Shown here in pieces: positions 33,451-45,396 of a stretch of 64,000 bases of DNA. Both the position numbers and the translations under genes were made by a program. How positions within the stretch are numbered: position 1 is the first letter of the stretch; each line of letters begins with the position of its first letter. A model generated the notes under the pieces. It ran no database searches and was not told where the DNA came from. It saw only the letters and a list, made by a program, of their open reading frames with translations. Origin of the DNA: Odobenus rosmarus divergens (taxonomy: Eukaryota; Chordata; Mammalia; Carnivora; Odobenidae); NCBI RefSeq assembly GCF_000321225.1, contig NW_004450478.1:3708517-3772516 (forward strand), read 5' to 3'.

Positions 33451-34415
33451 TAAATAATGTCATAATCAGTATGATTATGAATGTGCATAGGTTTAGAAAA
33501 AAACCATAAAGGTAGTATGGACATGACTCCAGATTGAGAAACATTATCCTAGGCCAGTGTTTAGCAAATTTGGGCCATTGGGCCAAATCCACTCCTGCTT
33601 TTGTAAATAGCATATAATTGGAGCACAATCACACCCATTCATTTATCATTGCCTATGGCCGCTTTCCCTTACACAGGCAGACCTGAGTAGTCGAGACAAG
33701 AGACAGCGTAGCCCAGAAGCCTAAAATATTTACGATCTAGCCTTTGACAGAAAAATTTGCTGACCTTTCTACCAACCAAGCTATGCTTCTAAAGCATTTT
33801 TGAACACTTAACGATCAGTATAATCATGACACAGATACATTTAACAGACAAACTTAAGGCTATTCTTGTCCCTTTTCTATATCCAAGACAGTTAAGTGCC
33901 TTTCTACAGGGCAGGAGCTTTCCAGGACAACTAAGGCTGGAGGCCGTGTGAGAACACTGGGTTATTAGGAGTTTCTTTGTTTACTGTTTGACAGGATGGA
34001 TTCTCTTACTCAAATTCTGTTTGATCAGAAACACTGTGGCATAATAAAAAGAGCAGATGAATCACTGAGGCCCTGAGGCTTTATGCAAAATTAGAGTAAA
34101 ACTTGAGCTTCAAAGGATCCTGGTGAAGGAGGGAAAGTCAATAGCTTTGAATTCTAAATGGGGATGAGGCAAGGGGATTTGGGAGGAGGGAACTGGAAAC
34201 TGTCATTCCTCAATGAGCTTTTGCAGAGCAGTGTGGGGATGACTGTGTCTGGTCAAGGTTCTGCCACACTCCGGTTTCATGTTCCTCTTTAGCCTGACAA
34301 GCTACTCTGACTAGGTCTTCCAGGATCAGTATTCTTGCCAGAGAACATTTCTCCTGGTTACCTGTGTGCGTCTTGTGAATGGGCGGTAGGCTTGGCTCTG
34401 CATTACAGCTAGTTA
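33451..34415. other. Unassigned intergenic sequence
   Basis: No gene or named repeat seen on either strand. Confidence 0.4.
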
Positions 34416-34419
34416 ACGT

Positions 34420-34660
34420 GACGAGTCCTTGCTACGTCCTGAGCCCTGTTTCCGGTATTCGAAACCTATTATCTTACTTCACCTTTACATCCACCCCATG
34501 AAGTAAGTACGATTATTATCCTTATTCTACAAAGGTGGGCATGGAGGCAGAGAGGGATTTAGTCACCTGCTCAACATCACATAGCTGGTAATTGGCAGAG
34601 TGGGGATTGGAACCCAGGATTTGACTCCAATGCCTCTGTCCTGATCTGGATCCCTGATGA
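34420..34660 (-). mobile_element. MIR SINE, nearly full length
   Basis: Reversed MIR in good order: 'ccttgctacgtcctgagccc', 'tccaccccatgaagtaagtac', 'acatcacatagctggtaattgg', 'gattggaacccaggatttg', 'cctctgtcctgatc'. Confidence 0.85.
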
Positions 34661-34706
34661 GGGCACAGTGTAAAGCCACACTCCCGTGCTTAGAAGACAG
34701 GTCTTT

Positions 34707-34715
34707 CTTTCTTTT

Positions 34716-34789
<74 letters not shown>

Positions 34790-34791
34790 TC
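34707..34791. repeat. (CTTT)n microsatellite
   Basis: About 20 CTTT units with few interruptions, derived from the SINE tail. Confidence 0.95.
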
Positions 34792-34980
34792 AAGATTTTA
34801 TTTATTTGACAGAAAGAGACACAGCAGAGGGGGAACACAAACAGCGGGGAGTGAAGAAGCAGGCTTCCCGCAGAGCAGGGAGCCCGATGTGGGGCTCGAT
34901 GTGGGGCTCGATCCCAGGACCCTGGGGTCATGACCTGAGCTGAAGGCAGACGCTTAACGACTGAGCCACCCAGGTGTCCC
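34707..34980 (-). mobile_element. Can-SINE with expanded (TTTC)n tail
   Basis: Reverse copy. The exact duplication 'tagaagacaggtcttt' at 34691-34706 and 34981-34996 includes a CTTT tract at 34707-34791 as the tail. The body has a 12-bp tandem duplication, 'gatgtggggctc' at 34886-34897 and 34898-34909. Confidence 0.95.
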
Positions 34981-35089
34981 TAGAAGACAGGTCTTTTTCA
35001 AAGAGGTAACTATTAGTGTCAATCCCTGAAGAAGAGACAGGGGTCTGGGCAGGAAGCTGGGATTAGGGAGGCTGGCCTCGGAAAGTCTG

Positions 35090-35690
35090 AAGAAGGAATT
35101 CCTGTCCCCACACTTGGTCCTTTTCTCTTCAGACTAGACTGTAAGGGAGGTAGGGTTTAGACATTAGTCCATGTGGAAATAAGGCCTCGAACAAAGAAAT
35201 TTTAGGTGAACCAAAGGAAATAGGGAGCTGTTGGAAATTTTCAAATAAAGGAGTAATATATGTGCTTTTAAAAGAAAAAAAAAAAAAGCCTTGCAGCTTT
35301 GTTGAGGATATACTGGAGGGAGGGATATAGGAGACTCATGTGGAGTACACACTGTGGCAAAGGTCTGCAAAGGAGGAACGGGGAGAGCACAGCGTAGGTG
35401 CCACCGCCACTCTTGCTGTGGGGAGGCTGGGGAAGATGAGACTGGCTGGCCCCCAATTTGGCCACTTGGAGGCCACTGGTGACCTTACAAGAGCATTTTC
35501 CATGAGGAGTGGAGACAAAACTCTGTTGGAGTGGATTCAACAGAGAATGAGTTCTGAGAAAGTAGAGACTGCAGGGTGGAAATCTTCAGAGTTGTGCTGT
35601 GAAGGAGAGCAGGAAATGGACAGTAGGTGGAGAGCTGTGAAGTCAGGGGACATTTTATTATGCTACGGTTGAAAAACCTGAGGGGTAAAT
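35090..35690 (-). mobile_element. Possible L2 LINE fragment
   Basis: 'gactagactgtaagggagg', 'ggaaattttcaaataaaggagtaa' and 'ggatatactggagggaggga' loosely resemble the reversed L2 body. Tentative; short frames on both strands here are not convincing genes. Confidence 0.35.
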
Positions 35691-36049
35691 GTAAATATAG
35701 TACCATGATATTCCCATCACTCCTTCCTTTCAACTTAGATACAGCATGATTTTTGTTTATATCACTATTCATCATTTAAATTATTATGGTTGTTTACTGT
35801 TGAGCCCAGTCATGTACCATGATTATGTTTCCTTTTTATATAACTTGCTTCTCATGAAGGTAATCATTGGTTCATTTTTTTTTCGTTTACATACTTTTCT
35901 TCGTAACTACCATTAAATCCTCCTACGTCCTCAATTAGTCTCTCAATATAATTTCCACACTGTCAAACTTGCCAATTAGTGCAAAGTTCTTTTTCTCCCA
36001 GAGAAGCTGCTTTTCTGGAGGCTTCTGTCTTATTTTCCAAGTTGGAAAA

Positions 36050-36150
36050 AGCTGCAAAACAGGCTCAGAGAGGCTCAGTGTGCCAAGGTCACACAGCTAA
36101 TAAATGGCAGGGCTGGAAGTCAAACCCAGGCAGGCCCTTGTCCCTTACAT
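36050..36150 (-). mobile_element. MIR SINE fragment
   Basis: 'aggctcagagaggctcagtg', 'ccaaggtcacacagctaata' and 'ctggaagtcaaacccagg' are the reversed MIR core. Confidence 0.75.
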
Positions 36151-36194
36151 TTCTTACAGGTGTCTGCATTGATGACCTGTGGGGCCCTCCTTAC

Positions 36195-36571
36195 TGGGTG
36201 GAGGCCGGTGGCTCAGGGGGTGAAAGAATTCCCCTGAGGCAGAACAAAAGAGATAGAAGTGTATTGAATACATGGTAAGGGAGCTGTGGGCAGGACAGTA
36301 AAAAAGAGACTGACTGCAATGAGGGGGGTGGTGAGGGGCCACAGTTATAGGGCGGAGTGAAGGAAGAAGGGAGGATGGGAGGGCATGGAATTTTCCCTTT
36401 TTTGGTGACCTTAGGAACTGTGCCTGGTTGTAATTAGTCAGTTAGGGCCTATGGCTATTTCGAGGTGGGTCGCTTAATGAGCCTGTTTGCTTGCAGCTCA
36501 GTGGTTGCTGTGGGCCCTTTTACCCTACTCAGATTGTCCTTCAAGTTGGTTGCCTAAAAGCGGCTTCTACA
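36195..36571 (-). mobile_element. Solo ERV LTR with 4-bp target duplication
   Basis: 377 bp starting TG and ending CA on the + strand, flanked by 'ttac' at 36191-36194 and 36572-36575. Read on the - strand it begins 'tgtagaagcc' and has a TATA-like 'cctataact'. No internal viral sequence. The orientation is inferred and less sure than the boundaries. Confidence 0.65.
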
Positions 36572-36579
36572 TTACCCAT

Positions 36580-36930
36580 TTGCCAAAGTAACGGTGTGTA
36601 ACCAACCACCCCAAAACTCGGTGCCTCAAGAAGCAATCATGTATTATTTCTCATGTGTCTGGGGTTGGCTGGGCTTAGCTGGGCTTGGCTGGAGCAGCTC
36701 ATGAGAGGCAGATGGGCTCCATTTACCTACAAGCTGGCCCAGGCATGTTCTCATCGGACAGCAAAAGTGCAGGAAAACAGACTCAACTGTGTAAGTGCCT
36801 TCTGGCCTCTGATTATCATATCCTCCTAATTTTCCATGAATCAAAGCAAGTCACATGGCCAAGCCCAAAGTCAAGGGTCAGAAAAGTTCAGTATACCCAT
36901 GGGTGTGGGGTGGGAGACAGCAAATATTAA
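36580..36930 (+). mobile_element. hAT-Charlie-like DNA transposon fragment
   Basis: 'taaccaaccaccccaaaactcgg', 'tgcctcaagaagcaatcatgtatt' and 'caagtcacatggccaagcccaaag' resemble non-autonomous hAT (Charlie-group) elements. Family assignment is from memory of the pattern. Confidence 0.5.
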
Positions 36931-37012
36931 TTAACAATAGTTGTATCTACCACCTTGACTAACTAGTAATATACGTAAATGACAAGAAACTCTTATCAAA
37001 ATTCTAATGATT

Positions 37013-37211
37013 GGGGTGCCTGTGTGGCACTGTCAGTTGGGCATTGGACTCTTGGCTTTGGCTCAGGCTATGATCTCATGGGTTCTGAGATCAAGGTCCG
37101 CGTGGGGCTCTGCCCTCAGTGCAGAGTCCACTTGAGTTACTCTCTCTCCCTCTCCCTCTGCTCCTTCCCACTCCCGCCTTCTGTCTAAAATAAATAAATA
37201 AATCTTTAAAA
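37013..37211 (+). mobile_element. Can-SINE (older subtype)
   Basis: Head 'ggggtgcctgtgtggcactg' and variant 'tggactcttggctttggctcag'. 'attctaatgatt' and 'aatctaatgatt' flank it. Confidence 0.92.
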
Positions 37212-37214
37212 AAA

Positions 37215-39095
37215 TCTAATGATTAAAATACATAAGTCAGTTACCTTGAGATGTCTCAATTAGTTGTTTTTTTGCTAGACTCAAGCAATTTCCTTAGTTT
37301 TTACCATGAATTCTTTCAGAAAATATATATGCATCAAAATCATATTGCAATGCAGTATTAAATGTATCAAAATAGTTCAATCTGATTTTGTTTATTTGCT
37401 TTCTTGTCCTCTTTTGTAGTTTTTAAATGTTATACCATATAAATTCACATATCCATTTGAAAATAAAATGTTATAAACAATGAAATTGAACTTATTTGAA
37501 CTTTAAAGTATCTTGCTCTTAGACTACATTAATATTTGAATGACAAAAATACACAAATCAATTTTATTCTAATTAATATTCCTAGAGTTAAACCATATCC
37601 ATACTCTACAAATTTATAACACCATATTTTTGAAATATGCTACTATAATGTGCTAATGTAACCATTCCTTATGAGTCACTGAATGACAAATACATTCAAA
37701 AAGAAAGCAAGGACATTTTAAAAGACGAAAGACTTGCAAATTTCTGTTTGAAAATGCTAAGCAAATTACCTTTAGATATGCTTGTCTATTGAAAAATGTA
37801 AAAGAGTTCAACTGTACAAATCACTTAATATACCATGCAAAGTAATCAAAAGAGCCCCCAGAATAATACAAGAAAGTTATTAATATATATGTATTATGCT
37901 TATATTTATCATTTATTAGGTAATATAATAATGTTATTTTTCTATGACGCTGGATTTGTTTTAATGTGGATACCTTTCAACTCTGAGATAACAGATAAGA
38001 AAGACAAGCAGGAAAACAAAGTGTTTTTATACAACCATAAATCCAGTCAGAGATATTCTACTACTAAATCCTTCCTTCTTTCTTATTTGTACAGCTATAA
38101 CCTATAGCTAAATGGATTTTTCACTTTTTGTTTAGATAATGTAGAAATAGGTCAGGTACCAGGACTTTCCCTTGTTAGAACTCCCATGTAGGTCAGTAAA
38201 TTATAGAATGGGTTGGTCTGTAAATAGGCTCAGAGTCAGATCATACACATACTTTCTGGGGTAGAAAAAGAGGGACCCACTGAAGGATTTATAGCTATTA
38301 GACCTGGGGCTTCACCCAGAATATCTGTGCCCTCCTGGAGAAGCGTCCTTAACATAGTTCTGCTCATAGTGCTTTCTTGCAAGCTGCAATCAGAAGAGCT
38401 GTCTTACCTCTCCTGCCGTAAATACACACTCTAAAATCTAGCCTGCAACAGCCTTAGGGAGGATAATAGAGGATGGGGAGCAAACAGTGTACCTTGGTCG
38501 GAAGTGCTGCTTTGGCTTATTTGCCGACCCCAGGTCCTGGAACTTGTCAGCACCAGTCTTTCAATTCTGTTATTTCTTCCTGGGAACAGACTGAAATTGC
38601 CCAGACCTGCACTGTGTTGAGATTACACAGAAAGCCATTTAATTTACAATTGTCAGTAGTTGCTTTGTGCCTCTCAATTGGTGTGAAAATATTAGGATTG
38701 TTGTGCTAATTAAAGTATTTTTTGACAGCTGCACTTTCTGGGGAGTGGGCCAAGGAAAGACTCCTGGGCATGCCAGTGCCCCTCCAGGGAGCAGGTCTGT
38801 GACCTCAGGTGGCCCAAGATCAGTCCATTCACTGATACTTTGAGATGCTTCTCCAACTTCACCCCACCCTGAACCACTACCTTACAAGGTTGTTAGGCCC
38901 CTTTGGCCTTTAAATATCACACCATATATATAAAGCACTTTAAAAGGGGAGGCAAGCCAGCATCAGGCAAAATGAATGTGTATTAAAATTAAAACAAGAA
39001 AAAGAAATTATGCAAACTACCTGTTTTACATAGAAGATATTAAAGTCACGGGGAGTTATTAACATGTGGTAATTCTGTCAGTCTTGACACTACTA
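37215..39095. other. Unassigned AT-rich intergenic sequence, repeat-poor
   Basis: About 1.9 kb without a gene or named repeat. The 90-codon frame at 37835-38107 has no known domain. Confidence 0.4.
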
Positions 39096-39109
39096 CAGTT
39101 TAAAACAAA

Positions 39110-39345
39110 AATATAAAGAAAGTCACAGGGAAAAGAGGTATAGCATGGTGACTATAGTTAATAACACTGTATTGCACTCTTGTAAGTTGCTAAAAGACTA
39201 AATCTTAAAAGTCCTCATGACAGGATGAAACTATGTATGAAGACAGATGTTAACCAGACTTACCGTGGTGATCACTTTGCCATATAAACAAATATTGAAT
39301 CATTATGTTGTACCCTAATATAATGTTGTATGTCAAAGAGAGAGA
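39110..39345 (+). mobile_element. Old L1M LINE 3' end
   Basis: 'gtatagcatggtgactatag', 'taataacactgtattgcac', 'gttaaccagacttaccgtgg', 'gttgtaccctaatata', 'tgttgtatgtcaa' give the L1M 3' terminus in order. It leads straight into a purine-rich tail. Confidence 0.8.
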
Positions 39346-39440
39346 GAAAGAAAGAAAAGAAAGAAAAGGAAAGAAAGAAAGAAAAAGAGAAGAAAGAAAA
39401 CAAAGAAAAGAAAGGAAGGAGAAAAGAAAGGAAGGAGAAA

Positions 39441-39496
<56 letters not shown>

Positions 39497-39530
39497 GAGA
39501 AAGAGAGAAAAAGAGAGAGAGAAGGAGGAG
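39338..39530. repeat. (GAAA)n / purine-rich microsatellite
   Basis: About 190 bp of GAAA and GGAA units with a pure block at 39443-39495. It follows an L1M 3' end, so it probably grew from that element's A tail. Frames of up to 113 codons across it are low-complexity artefacts. Confidence 0.95.
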
Positions 39531-39599
39531 AATGTGGATGACATGGTGTTTCATCTGGCACATGCTTACGACTAAAAATTTTGGCATCCCAGCCCCTCC

Positions 39600-39995
39600 A
39601 ATCCCTTTTTTTCTGCACCCAGTAAGTCTCCAGAACCTACTTTCCAAATAACTTTGTCCTGTCCATTCCGCCACAGCCTTACTCAGACCTTCAGCATTTC
39701 TTACCTGGATTACTGCAGCAACCTCCTGGTTTCTCTGTCATTTACTATTCCCTCCCTGCTGATCAGACTAATCCTTCTAAAATCCATACCTGCTTACAGA
39801 CAGTTCACTCTCCTGTTTTAATTAACGCCCAATATCCATAGGATAAAACCCATCTTGGCATAGAATACACATCTCTAAATAGCCTGTCCCCTTTTCCAGT
39901 CCCACCCTGCAGCCACTCCTACCTTGATCCCCTGCCTCTCCATCTCTGACCAGAGCCAGAGTGTCTAGGCTCTCCATCCCCCACCCCAGTTAAGT
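39600..39995 (+). mobile_element. L2 LINE fragment
   Basis: 'tggattactgcagcaacctcctgg', 'agactaatccttctaaaatcc', 'gataaaacccatcttggcat', 'tctaaatagcctgtcccc' and 'cccaccctgcagccactcct' follow the L2 ORF/3' order. Confidence 0.75.
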
Positions 39996-40528
39996 GACCC
40001 ACATGCCTGATTAAGGACAGAATTTGTTTGGGAAGGATGCAGCTATTTCCTTGTGGTTACAGTAAAAGGGTACTTAATACCTACTCTCATTAACGAACTT
40101 GGAAGTACAGCGTAATTCCAATCAGACTTTAAAGTCTTATAAGTATTTAATTTTGAGATAAAAAAGTGTATCATTTAGGCAGGTTTTTTTTTTTTTAAAC
40201 CTGACCCCAATTGGTAAAAATGTACTTAAAAGTATCTATTAAGAAGTGCCTCCTGGTTTTGGAATTAAGTTAGATGTAGCCTATGGGTGGAGGGGGGAGG
40301 GGGGAGGAAGGAGGAAAGTGCTATTTCATACACAATAGAGAAAACACACAGCAAAGGCTAATGCCTTGGTTAGTGTGGTTTACGGAATAATTTTTCCTTT
40401 CTTTTTCTTTTTTACGGAATAATCTTTCATCCCTGATAAATCATAGCTAAATCTCCCTCTCTAATTTGAAGCCAGTTTTTAAAAGGAAGTGAATTGAAGC
40501 GTTAGTTTACACATTTAAATACTCAATT
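39996..40528. other. Unassigned intergenic sequence
   Basis: No gene or repeat recognised. Confidence 0.4.
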
Positions 40529-40545
40529 TAAAATTTACCTATTCA

Positions 40546-40754
40546 CGGGCGCCTGGGTGGCTCAGTCATTGTCAGCTCAGGTCATGATCCCAGGACCCTG
40601 GGATGGAGCCCCGGAGCCCTGCACCTGGCTCCCTGCTCAGCCTGAAGCCTGATTCTTCGTCTCCCACTCCCCCTGCTCGTGTTCCCTCTCTCGCTATGTC
40701 TGTCTCTGTCAAATATATAAATAAAATCTTTAAAAAAAATTAAATTAAAAGAAC
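40546..40754 (+). mobile_element. Can-SINE with internal deletion
   Basis: Head 'gggcgcctgggtggctcag', then part of the A-box-to-middle region is missing ('tcattgtcagctcaggtc'). Exact duplication 'aaaatttacctattca' at 40530-40545 and 40755-40770. Confidence 0.95.
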
Positions 40755-40770
40755 AAAATTTACCTATTCA

Positions 40771-41682
40771 ATCTTCCTGTGAAAATTTTATATCACCATT
40801 TATTTGGTCAATAAAGAAAAAATTCAAGGTAGACTGAACACAAAAAGATAAGATTCATTTAAACCTGAATTTATCCTGTGGGACTGATCTCACAGGAGAG
40901 GGTCATTCATTAATCAAATAGTAACTGAACACGGTGGGGCCCAAGTGTTTGGTACCATATCTAGCTGAGTGAATTCCACAGACAGGGCGTACCAGAGAGG
41001 AAGGGGCGGGGAGAATAGATGACCAACAGTGGAGGAAATCCTCTAAAAAAAGAAAGAGATTAACAGATCATGGGACTCTTAAAAAGCACCATCCGCGCAG
41101 AGAAGGACATCCTAGAATAATGATGGGCTTTCTTTCTACCTTCCCTTCTACTCCTATGCCACACACCCATTGATAAGTGAAATTTGCACTTAGACTTATT
41201 TCCTTCTAATACACAAAATCTTATATTTGAATTTCAAAATGTTGATCTCCTAAGAGCTTTATAATAAGTTGATACAGAGTATTTTGCCTTAATTTCAAGC
41301 TTATACATTTTATTTTTTTTCATTCCTTTATTCTCTATTTTCCTAATTTCCTCCCAGTTTCATAAGGAGCATAAGAAATGCAGTGGTGTGAAGAAGAGCT
41401 TCTATAACGCTCAGGTAAGGTCAGACATACAGATGTATCTCCATCTGAAACCACCGTATGTTTTGTTTGGAAAGTTTTGTTTAGATGAAGCCACAATTTG
41501 AAATACCGAGCTCTTCCACAAAACGGTATATGAAAGCTGGAAACTGCCCAAATGTGTTTCTGGCATTTACATGAAAGATACTTACATAAATTTCCATGAA
41601 AGAGAAAAAAAAATTATCACAGATATTAAATAATGAATAAACAAAAACAGGGATGAAAACTTGTATTGATAGGTCTACACAT
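40771..41682. other. Unassigned intergenic sequence
   Basis: No gene or named repeat seen. Confidence 0.4.
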
Positions 41683-41694
41683 ATATAAAACTGA

Positions 41695-41910
41695 GGGGTG
41701 CCAGGGTGGCTCCGTCGTTAAGCATCTGCCTTTGGCTCAGGTCATGATCCCAGGGTCCTGGGATCAAGCCCCACATCAGGCTCCCTGCTCCACAGAAAGC
41801 CTGCTTCTCCCTCTCCCACTCCCCCTGCTTGTGTTCCCTCTCTCGCTGTGTCTCTCTGTCAAATAAATAAATAAATAAAATCTTTTAAAAAAAACAAAGA
41901 AACAAAAAAA
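41695..41910 (+). mobile_element. Can-SINE
   Basis: Head 'ggggtgccagggtggctcc', body 'cccactccccctgcttgtg', A-rich tail with AAAC/GAAA. 'atataaaactga' at 41683-41694 repeats at 41911-41922. Confidence 0.95.
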
Positions 41911-41922
41911 ATATAAAACTGA

Positions 41923-42907
41923 AACGCATCTATACATTAATATAAAGCAAATCATAAAGCAATAAAATTAAAATAAACTGCTAATTTAAAGTGATGGATG
42001 ATGTTGCTTCGCTGAAAGTCAATTAAAGGTATCAGGTATACAGCAGGAAGATGTAGCTCCTGTTATTGTCCTCTAAGACTAGTTTAGACATTGAACTGTA
42101 CAGAAATCCAGGTAGGGAGATAAAGTATGAGATTGTTAACAGTAGATTTCTCTTTGCTCTGGAGGCTGAGAGAATGGAAAGAAATTAATATAAATGATAA
42201 TGTCAGAGGAAATTCTGGGTTCCTGACTGCATATAAGGTATGCAAAAAGGAGGAATCCAAACTACTCTTAAATTTTGAGAAACTTTTTTAGTACATTTAA
42301 ATCCTCCAGGAAGGAGTGCTTTTGTTACAGAGTAACCAACAGTAAGAAGATCAGAGTGAGTCATGGCATAGGCTGAATGTTAGTTGATACATTTAGGGCA
42401 ACGTTTTCCCAAGTGTATTTTGTGAGAGGCCAAAACACAAAGCAAAACAAATGTTCTATCAGATCATACTGGTGAAGAGTAAAGTTGACTATCAAATTAT
42501 TTATCAACATTTATCTGGTTTAGTGAATGGGCCTATTCAAGAAAGTTCGGTATTGGAGAAGAAAGTGTTTTTTGTAGAAAGGCCATTTGGAATAGCTAAC
42601 TTCAATCACTGACCTTTTCATTCTGAAAAGTTTCCAATGACCTCCTTAAATCATTTGGGGGCAGCAAGTTGACCCTTGACAGAATTCCTACCATTAAATT
42701 AAACATATTACCCCCCAAATGTGATTTGTATGGTGAATTTTAAAATCTGGAATTTATTTATCCTCCAAGATTTCACCTAGCTGCCTCAACAAAAAGTTTT
42801 CACTCAGACTATTTCTAGTGTTTTGGGAAAGCTAATGACTTCTAACACCAAGGGTGACTCAAGGGATGTGTCCCTTTACTGTACTATGCTTTAATTGAAG
42901 AAGGAAT
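41923..42907. other. Unassigned intergenic sequence
   Basis: No gene or named repeat seen on either strand. Confidence 0.4.
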
Positions 42908-42922
42908 ACACTGAACATTTAT

Positions 42923-43129
42923 TTTTTTCTATTTATTTATTTGTTTATTTTTATTTATTTTTGAGAGAGAGAGAATGACAGAGAGAGAGAATGAGAGGGG
43001 TGAGAGTCAGAGGGAGAAGCAGAATCCCTGCTAAGCAGGGAGCCCGATGCGGGACTCGATCCCGGGACTCCAGGATCATGACCTGAGCCGAAGGCAGTCG
43101 CTTAACCAACTGAGCCACCCAGGCGCCCC
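42923..43129 (-). mobile_element. Can-SINE
   Basis: Reverse copy from T/A-rich tail to 'tgagccacccaggcgcccc'. 'tacactgaacattta' and 'tacaccgaacattta' flank it with one mismatch. Confidence 0.95.
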
Positions 43130-43144
43130 TACACCGAACATTTA

Positions 43145-43925
43145 AACTGCAAACAGTTCCCTAGGAGACCACCTTTCCTTCTGATATTGTGTCTAAATTA
43201 CCTGATTTGCATGCAGCTTCCAAAGTAAGATACAATTTTCTGGATTTAAAAAAAAATTCTTTCCTTTGGCTAAGAAAATGGAATACTTTGTTATTCATGT
43301 TTTCCATCTTATGCCATCAAAAGCAAAGCAACACATTGGCAAGCATATCTAGAGTTATTTATAGATCATCTAGAAAAAATATTAGGAATTCATGTTTCTG
43401 AAATGGAAATAAACACCCTATAAATTTAATGAAAATGTGATTACCCAGTAAAAGTTATAATACATTGAAAATTGATTTTGTACTCTTGCATACCACCGGC
43501 CAACTATTTTAAACCTTAATCCCCAAATATATTGTATGAAATTAAGTGAATTGGCACTGAGTATAGTTGCCCTTTAAAGCCTCTGTGTCAGCTTGCAGAG
43601 AGTCCTGGAGACACAGTGTCTGTGATCAGATGTTTCCAGAGAGCTAATTTTCTGGGTAACAAATAGACTCTGGAGGAAAAAAAAAAAAATTGGGAGGGGC
43701 TCACTTAGAAATCTGTGTATAAATACTAAGAAAGGTTAAAATTAGGCATGGACAAAATAGAACTTATCTCTAGAGAGAATAAAAACCAATGATGATTGGT
43801 TTATGTAACTACAGAGGGATAAAACTAACAGGATGCTCCTTCTTTTTTAGAGTCTTTCCCCCTGGACTAATAATACCACCCTGGACTTCCTGAGAGACTG
43901 ATACGTTGCCTAAAAAGACTACTGA
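43145..43925. other. Unassigned intergenic sequence
   Basis: No gene or named repeat seen. Confidence 0.4.
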
Positions 43926-43929
43926 AATG

Positions 43930-44072
43930 GAGTCTCATTCCTGTCCCTTACTAGCTGTGTGGCAGATAGGTTTCAGTGACTTCATCTATGAGTTGTAAAT
44001 TAATAATAATAACAAATAATAACAACAACCACCATACAAGGTCATTGTGGGAATTAAGAGAAAATATATGCA
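43930..44072 (+). mobile_element. MIR SINE fragment
   Basis: 'cccttactagctgtgtggca', 'tttcagtgacttcatctatg', 'ggtcattgtgggaattaagag' and 'tatgcaaaggactg' follow the forward MIR order. Confidence 0.7.
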
Positions 44073-44073
44073 A

Positions 44074-44450
44074 AGGACTGAATTTTACCTCCCCCCCACC
44101 CCATTAATATGTTGAAGCCCTAACTGCCAATGCAACTGTATCTGGAGATAGGGCCTTTACGGAGGTAATTAAGTTTAACTGTGGTCATAAGGATAGGACC
44201 CTGCACTTGATAAGATTAGTGTATTTATAAGAAGAGATACCAGAGACCTTGTTCTCTCTCGGCCATGTGAGGACACAGTGAGAAGGCAGCCATCTTGCAA
44301 GCCAGGAAGAGAGCTCTCACTAGAAACAGATCCTGCCAGGCCTTGATCTTGGACTTCTAGCCTCCAGAACAGAGAAAATAAATTTCTGTTGCTTAAGCCA
44401 CCCAGTCTATGGTATTTTGTTATGGCGGCCTCAGCTGACTAATACAATAA
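44074..44450 (+). mobile_element. MaLR LTR (MST/MLT1-like)
   Basis: 'aatatgttgaagccctaact', 'ggagatagggcctttac', 'ggccatgtgaggacacagtg', 'cttgatcttggacttctagcc', 'aaataaatttctgttgctt', 'gccacccagtctatggtat' and 'ctgactaatacaa' give a nearly complete LTR with its AATAAA poly(A) signal. Confidence 0.85.
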
Positions 44451-44496
44451 GGTAGGGTATCAAGGGTAGGGTCCCTGTCAGACTTGCTCATTTTTT

Positions 44497-44687
44497 TTTA
44501 AAGATTTCTTATCCGTTCATTTGAGAGAGAGAGAGAGAGCAGGAGCAGGGGGGACAGTCAGAGGGAGAGGGAGACACAGACTCCCTGCTGAGCAGGGAGC
44601 ACCACGTGGGACTCAATGCTAGGACCCCGGGATCATGACCTGAGCCAAAGGCAGATGCTTAACTGACTGAGCCACCCAGGCGCCCCG
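44497..44687 (-). mobile_element. Can-SINE
   Basis: Reverse copy ending 'tgagccacccaggcgcccc'. 'agacttgctcattttt' and 'agatttgctcattttt' flank it. Confidence 0.95.
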
Positions 44688-44696
44688 AGATTTGCT

Positions 44697-44776
44697 CATT
44701 TTTTAATCCCAGAGCATTCTCAGTGCCTGTTACATAGTAGATGCTCAATAAATTTTTACTGAATAAATGAATGAAT
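44697..44776 (+). mobile_element. L2 LINE 3' end fragment
   Basis: 'cagtgcctgttacatagtag', 'atgctcaataaatttttactgaataaatgaatg': typical L2 3' end. Confidence 0.8.
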
Positions 44777-44984
44777 CCATAATTGAATCAAAAATACAAA
44801 AGTTAGTCAGCAGATACGCATCTGAATTCTCCTTGAGTAGAATCGGTTTCAGATGCTTTCTCTGGTTTCTTTATTAGATTGCATAAATTGGGCAGCATGG
44901 ACATTCAGTGTAGTGCCAATCCCAGGTTCTTTTTCCCTCTCTTTCCCTTTCCCTTTTTCCTCCACTTGACTATGTAGGTGTTTA

Positions 44985-45195
44985 GAGAATACAGCTTGGG
45001 ATCCAGACTGCCTGGGTCCAAGTCCTGGCTCTACCGCTCGTGGCCTCGGGAAAGACGGTTAACTCCCTCATGTGCCAGTAACAGCATATGTAAAAATGGA
45101 GATAATTATAGTACCTATGATTAAGTTGCTGTGGGAATTAACTCATACATGTCATGCTCTGAAAACAAACTGAGCTCTCATCAAGGTTAGTAGTT
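44985..45195 (+). mobile_element. MIR SINE, nearly full length
   Basis: 'ccagactgcctgggtccaagtcctggctctaccgctcg' -type head and core, then 'tggagataattatagtacctatg' and 'gctgtgggaattaactcatac': forward MIR. Confidence 0.85.
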
Positions 45196-45396
45196 ATCAA
45201 GTATTCCTACTTACGCTTTAACCAGAGACCTTTTATCCCCTTCCTCTTTTGTACCTTCAATCTCTATACTGGTTCCTTCCCAGCAACATTATATATGCAC
45301 AAATCTCCCAATTTAGAAGATAAAAAATTCTTCCTTGACCCCTTACCCCTCTTTGCCTACAGGCTGGTCCTTTCCCTCTACTTTACAGCCACTTTT

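Noticed and set aside
34563..34943. 122- and 85-codon frames
   Set aside because: They translate a Can-SINE and its CTTT tail.
39250..39674. Ser/Phe/Leu-rich and Lys/Glu-rich frames
   Set aside because: Low-complexity translations of the GAAA microsatellite.
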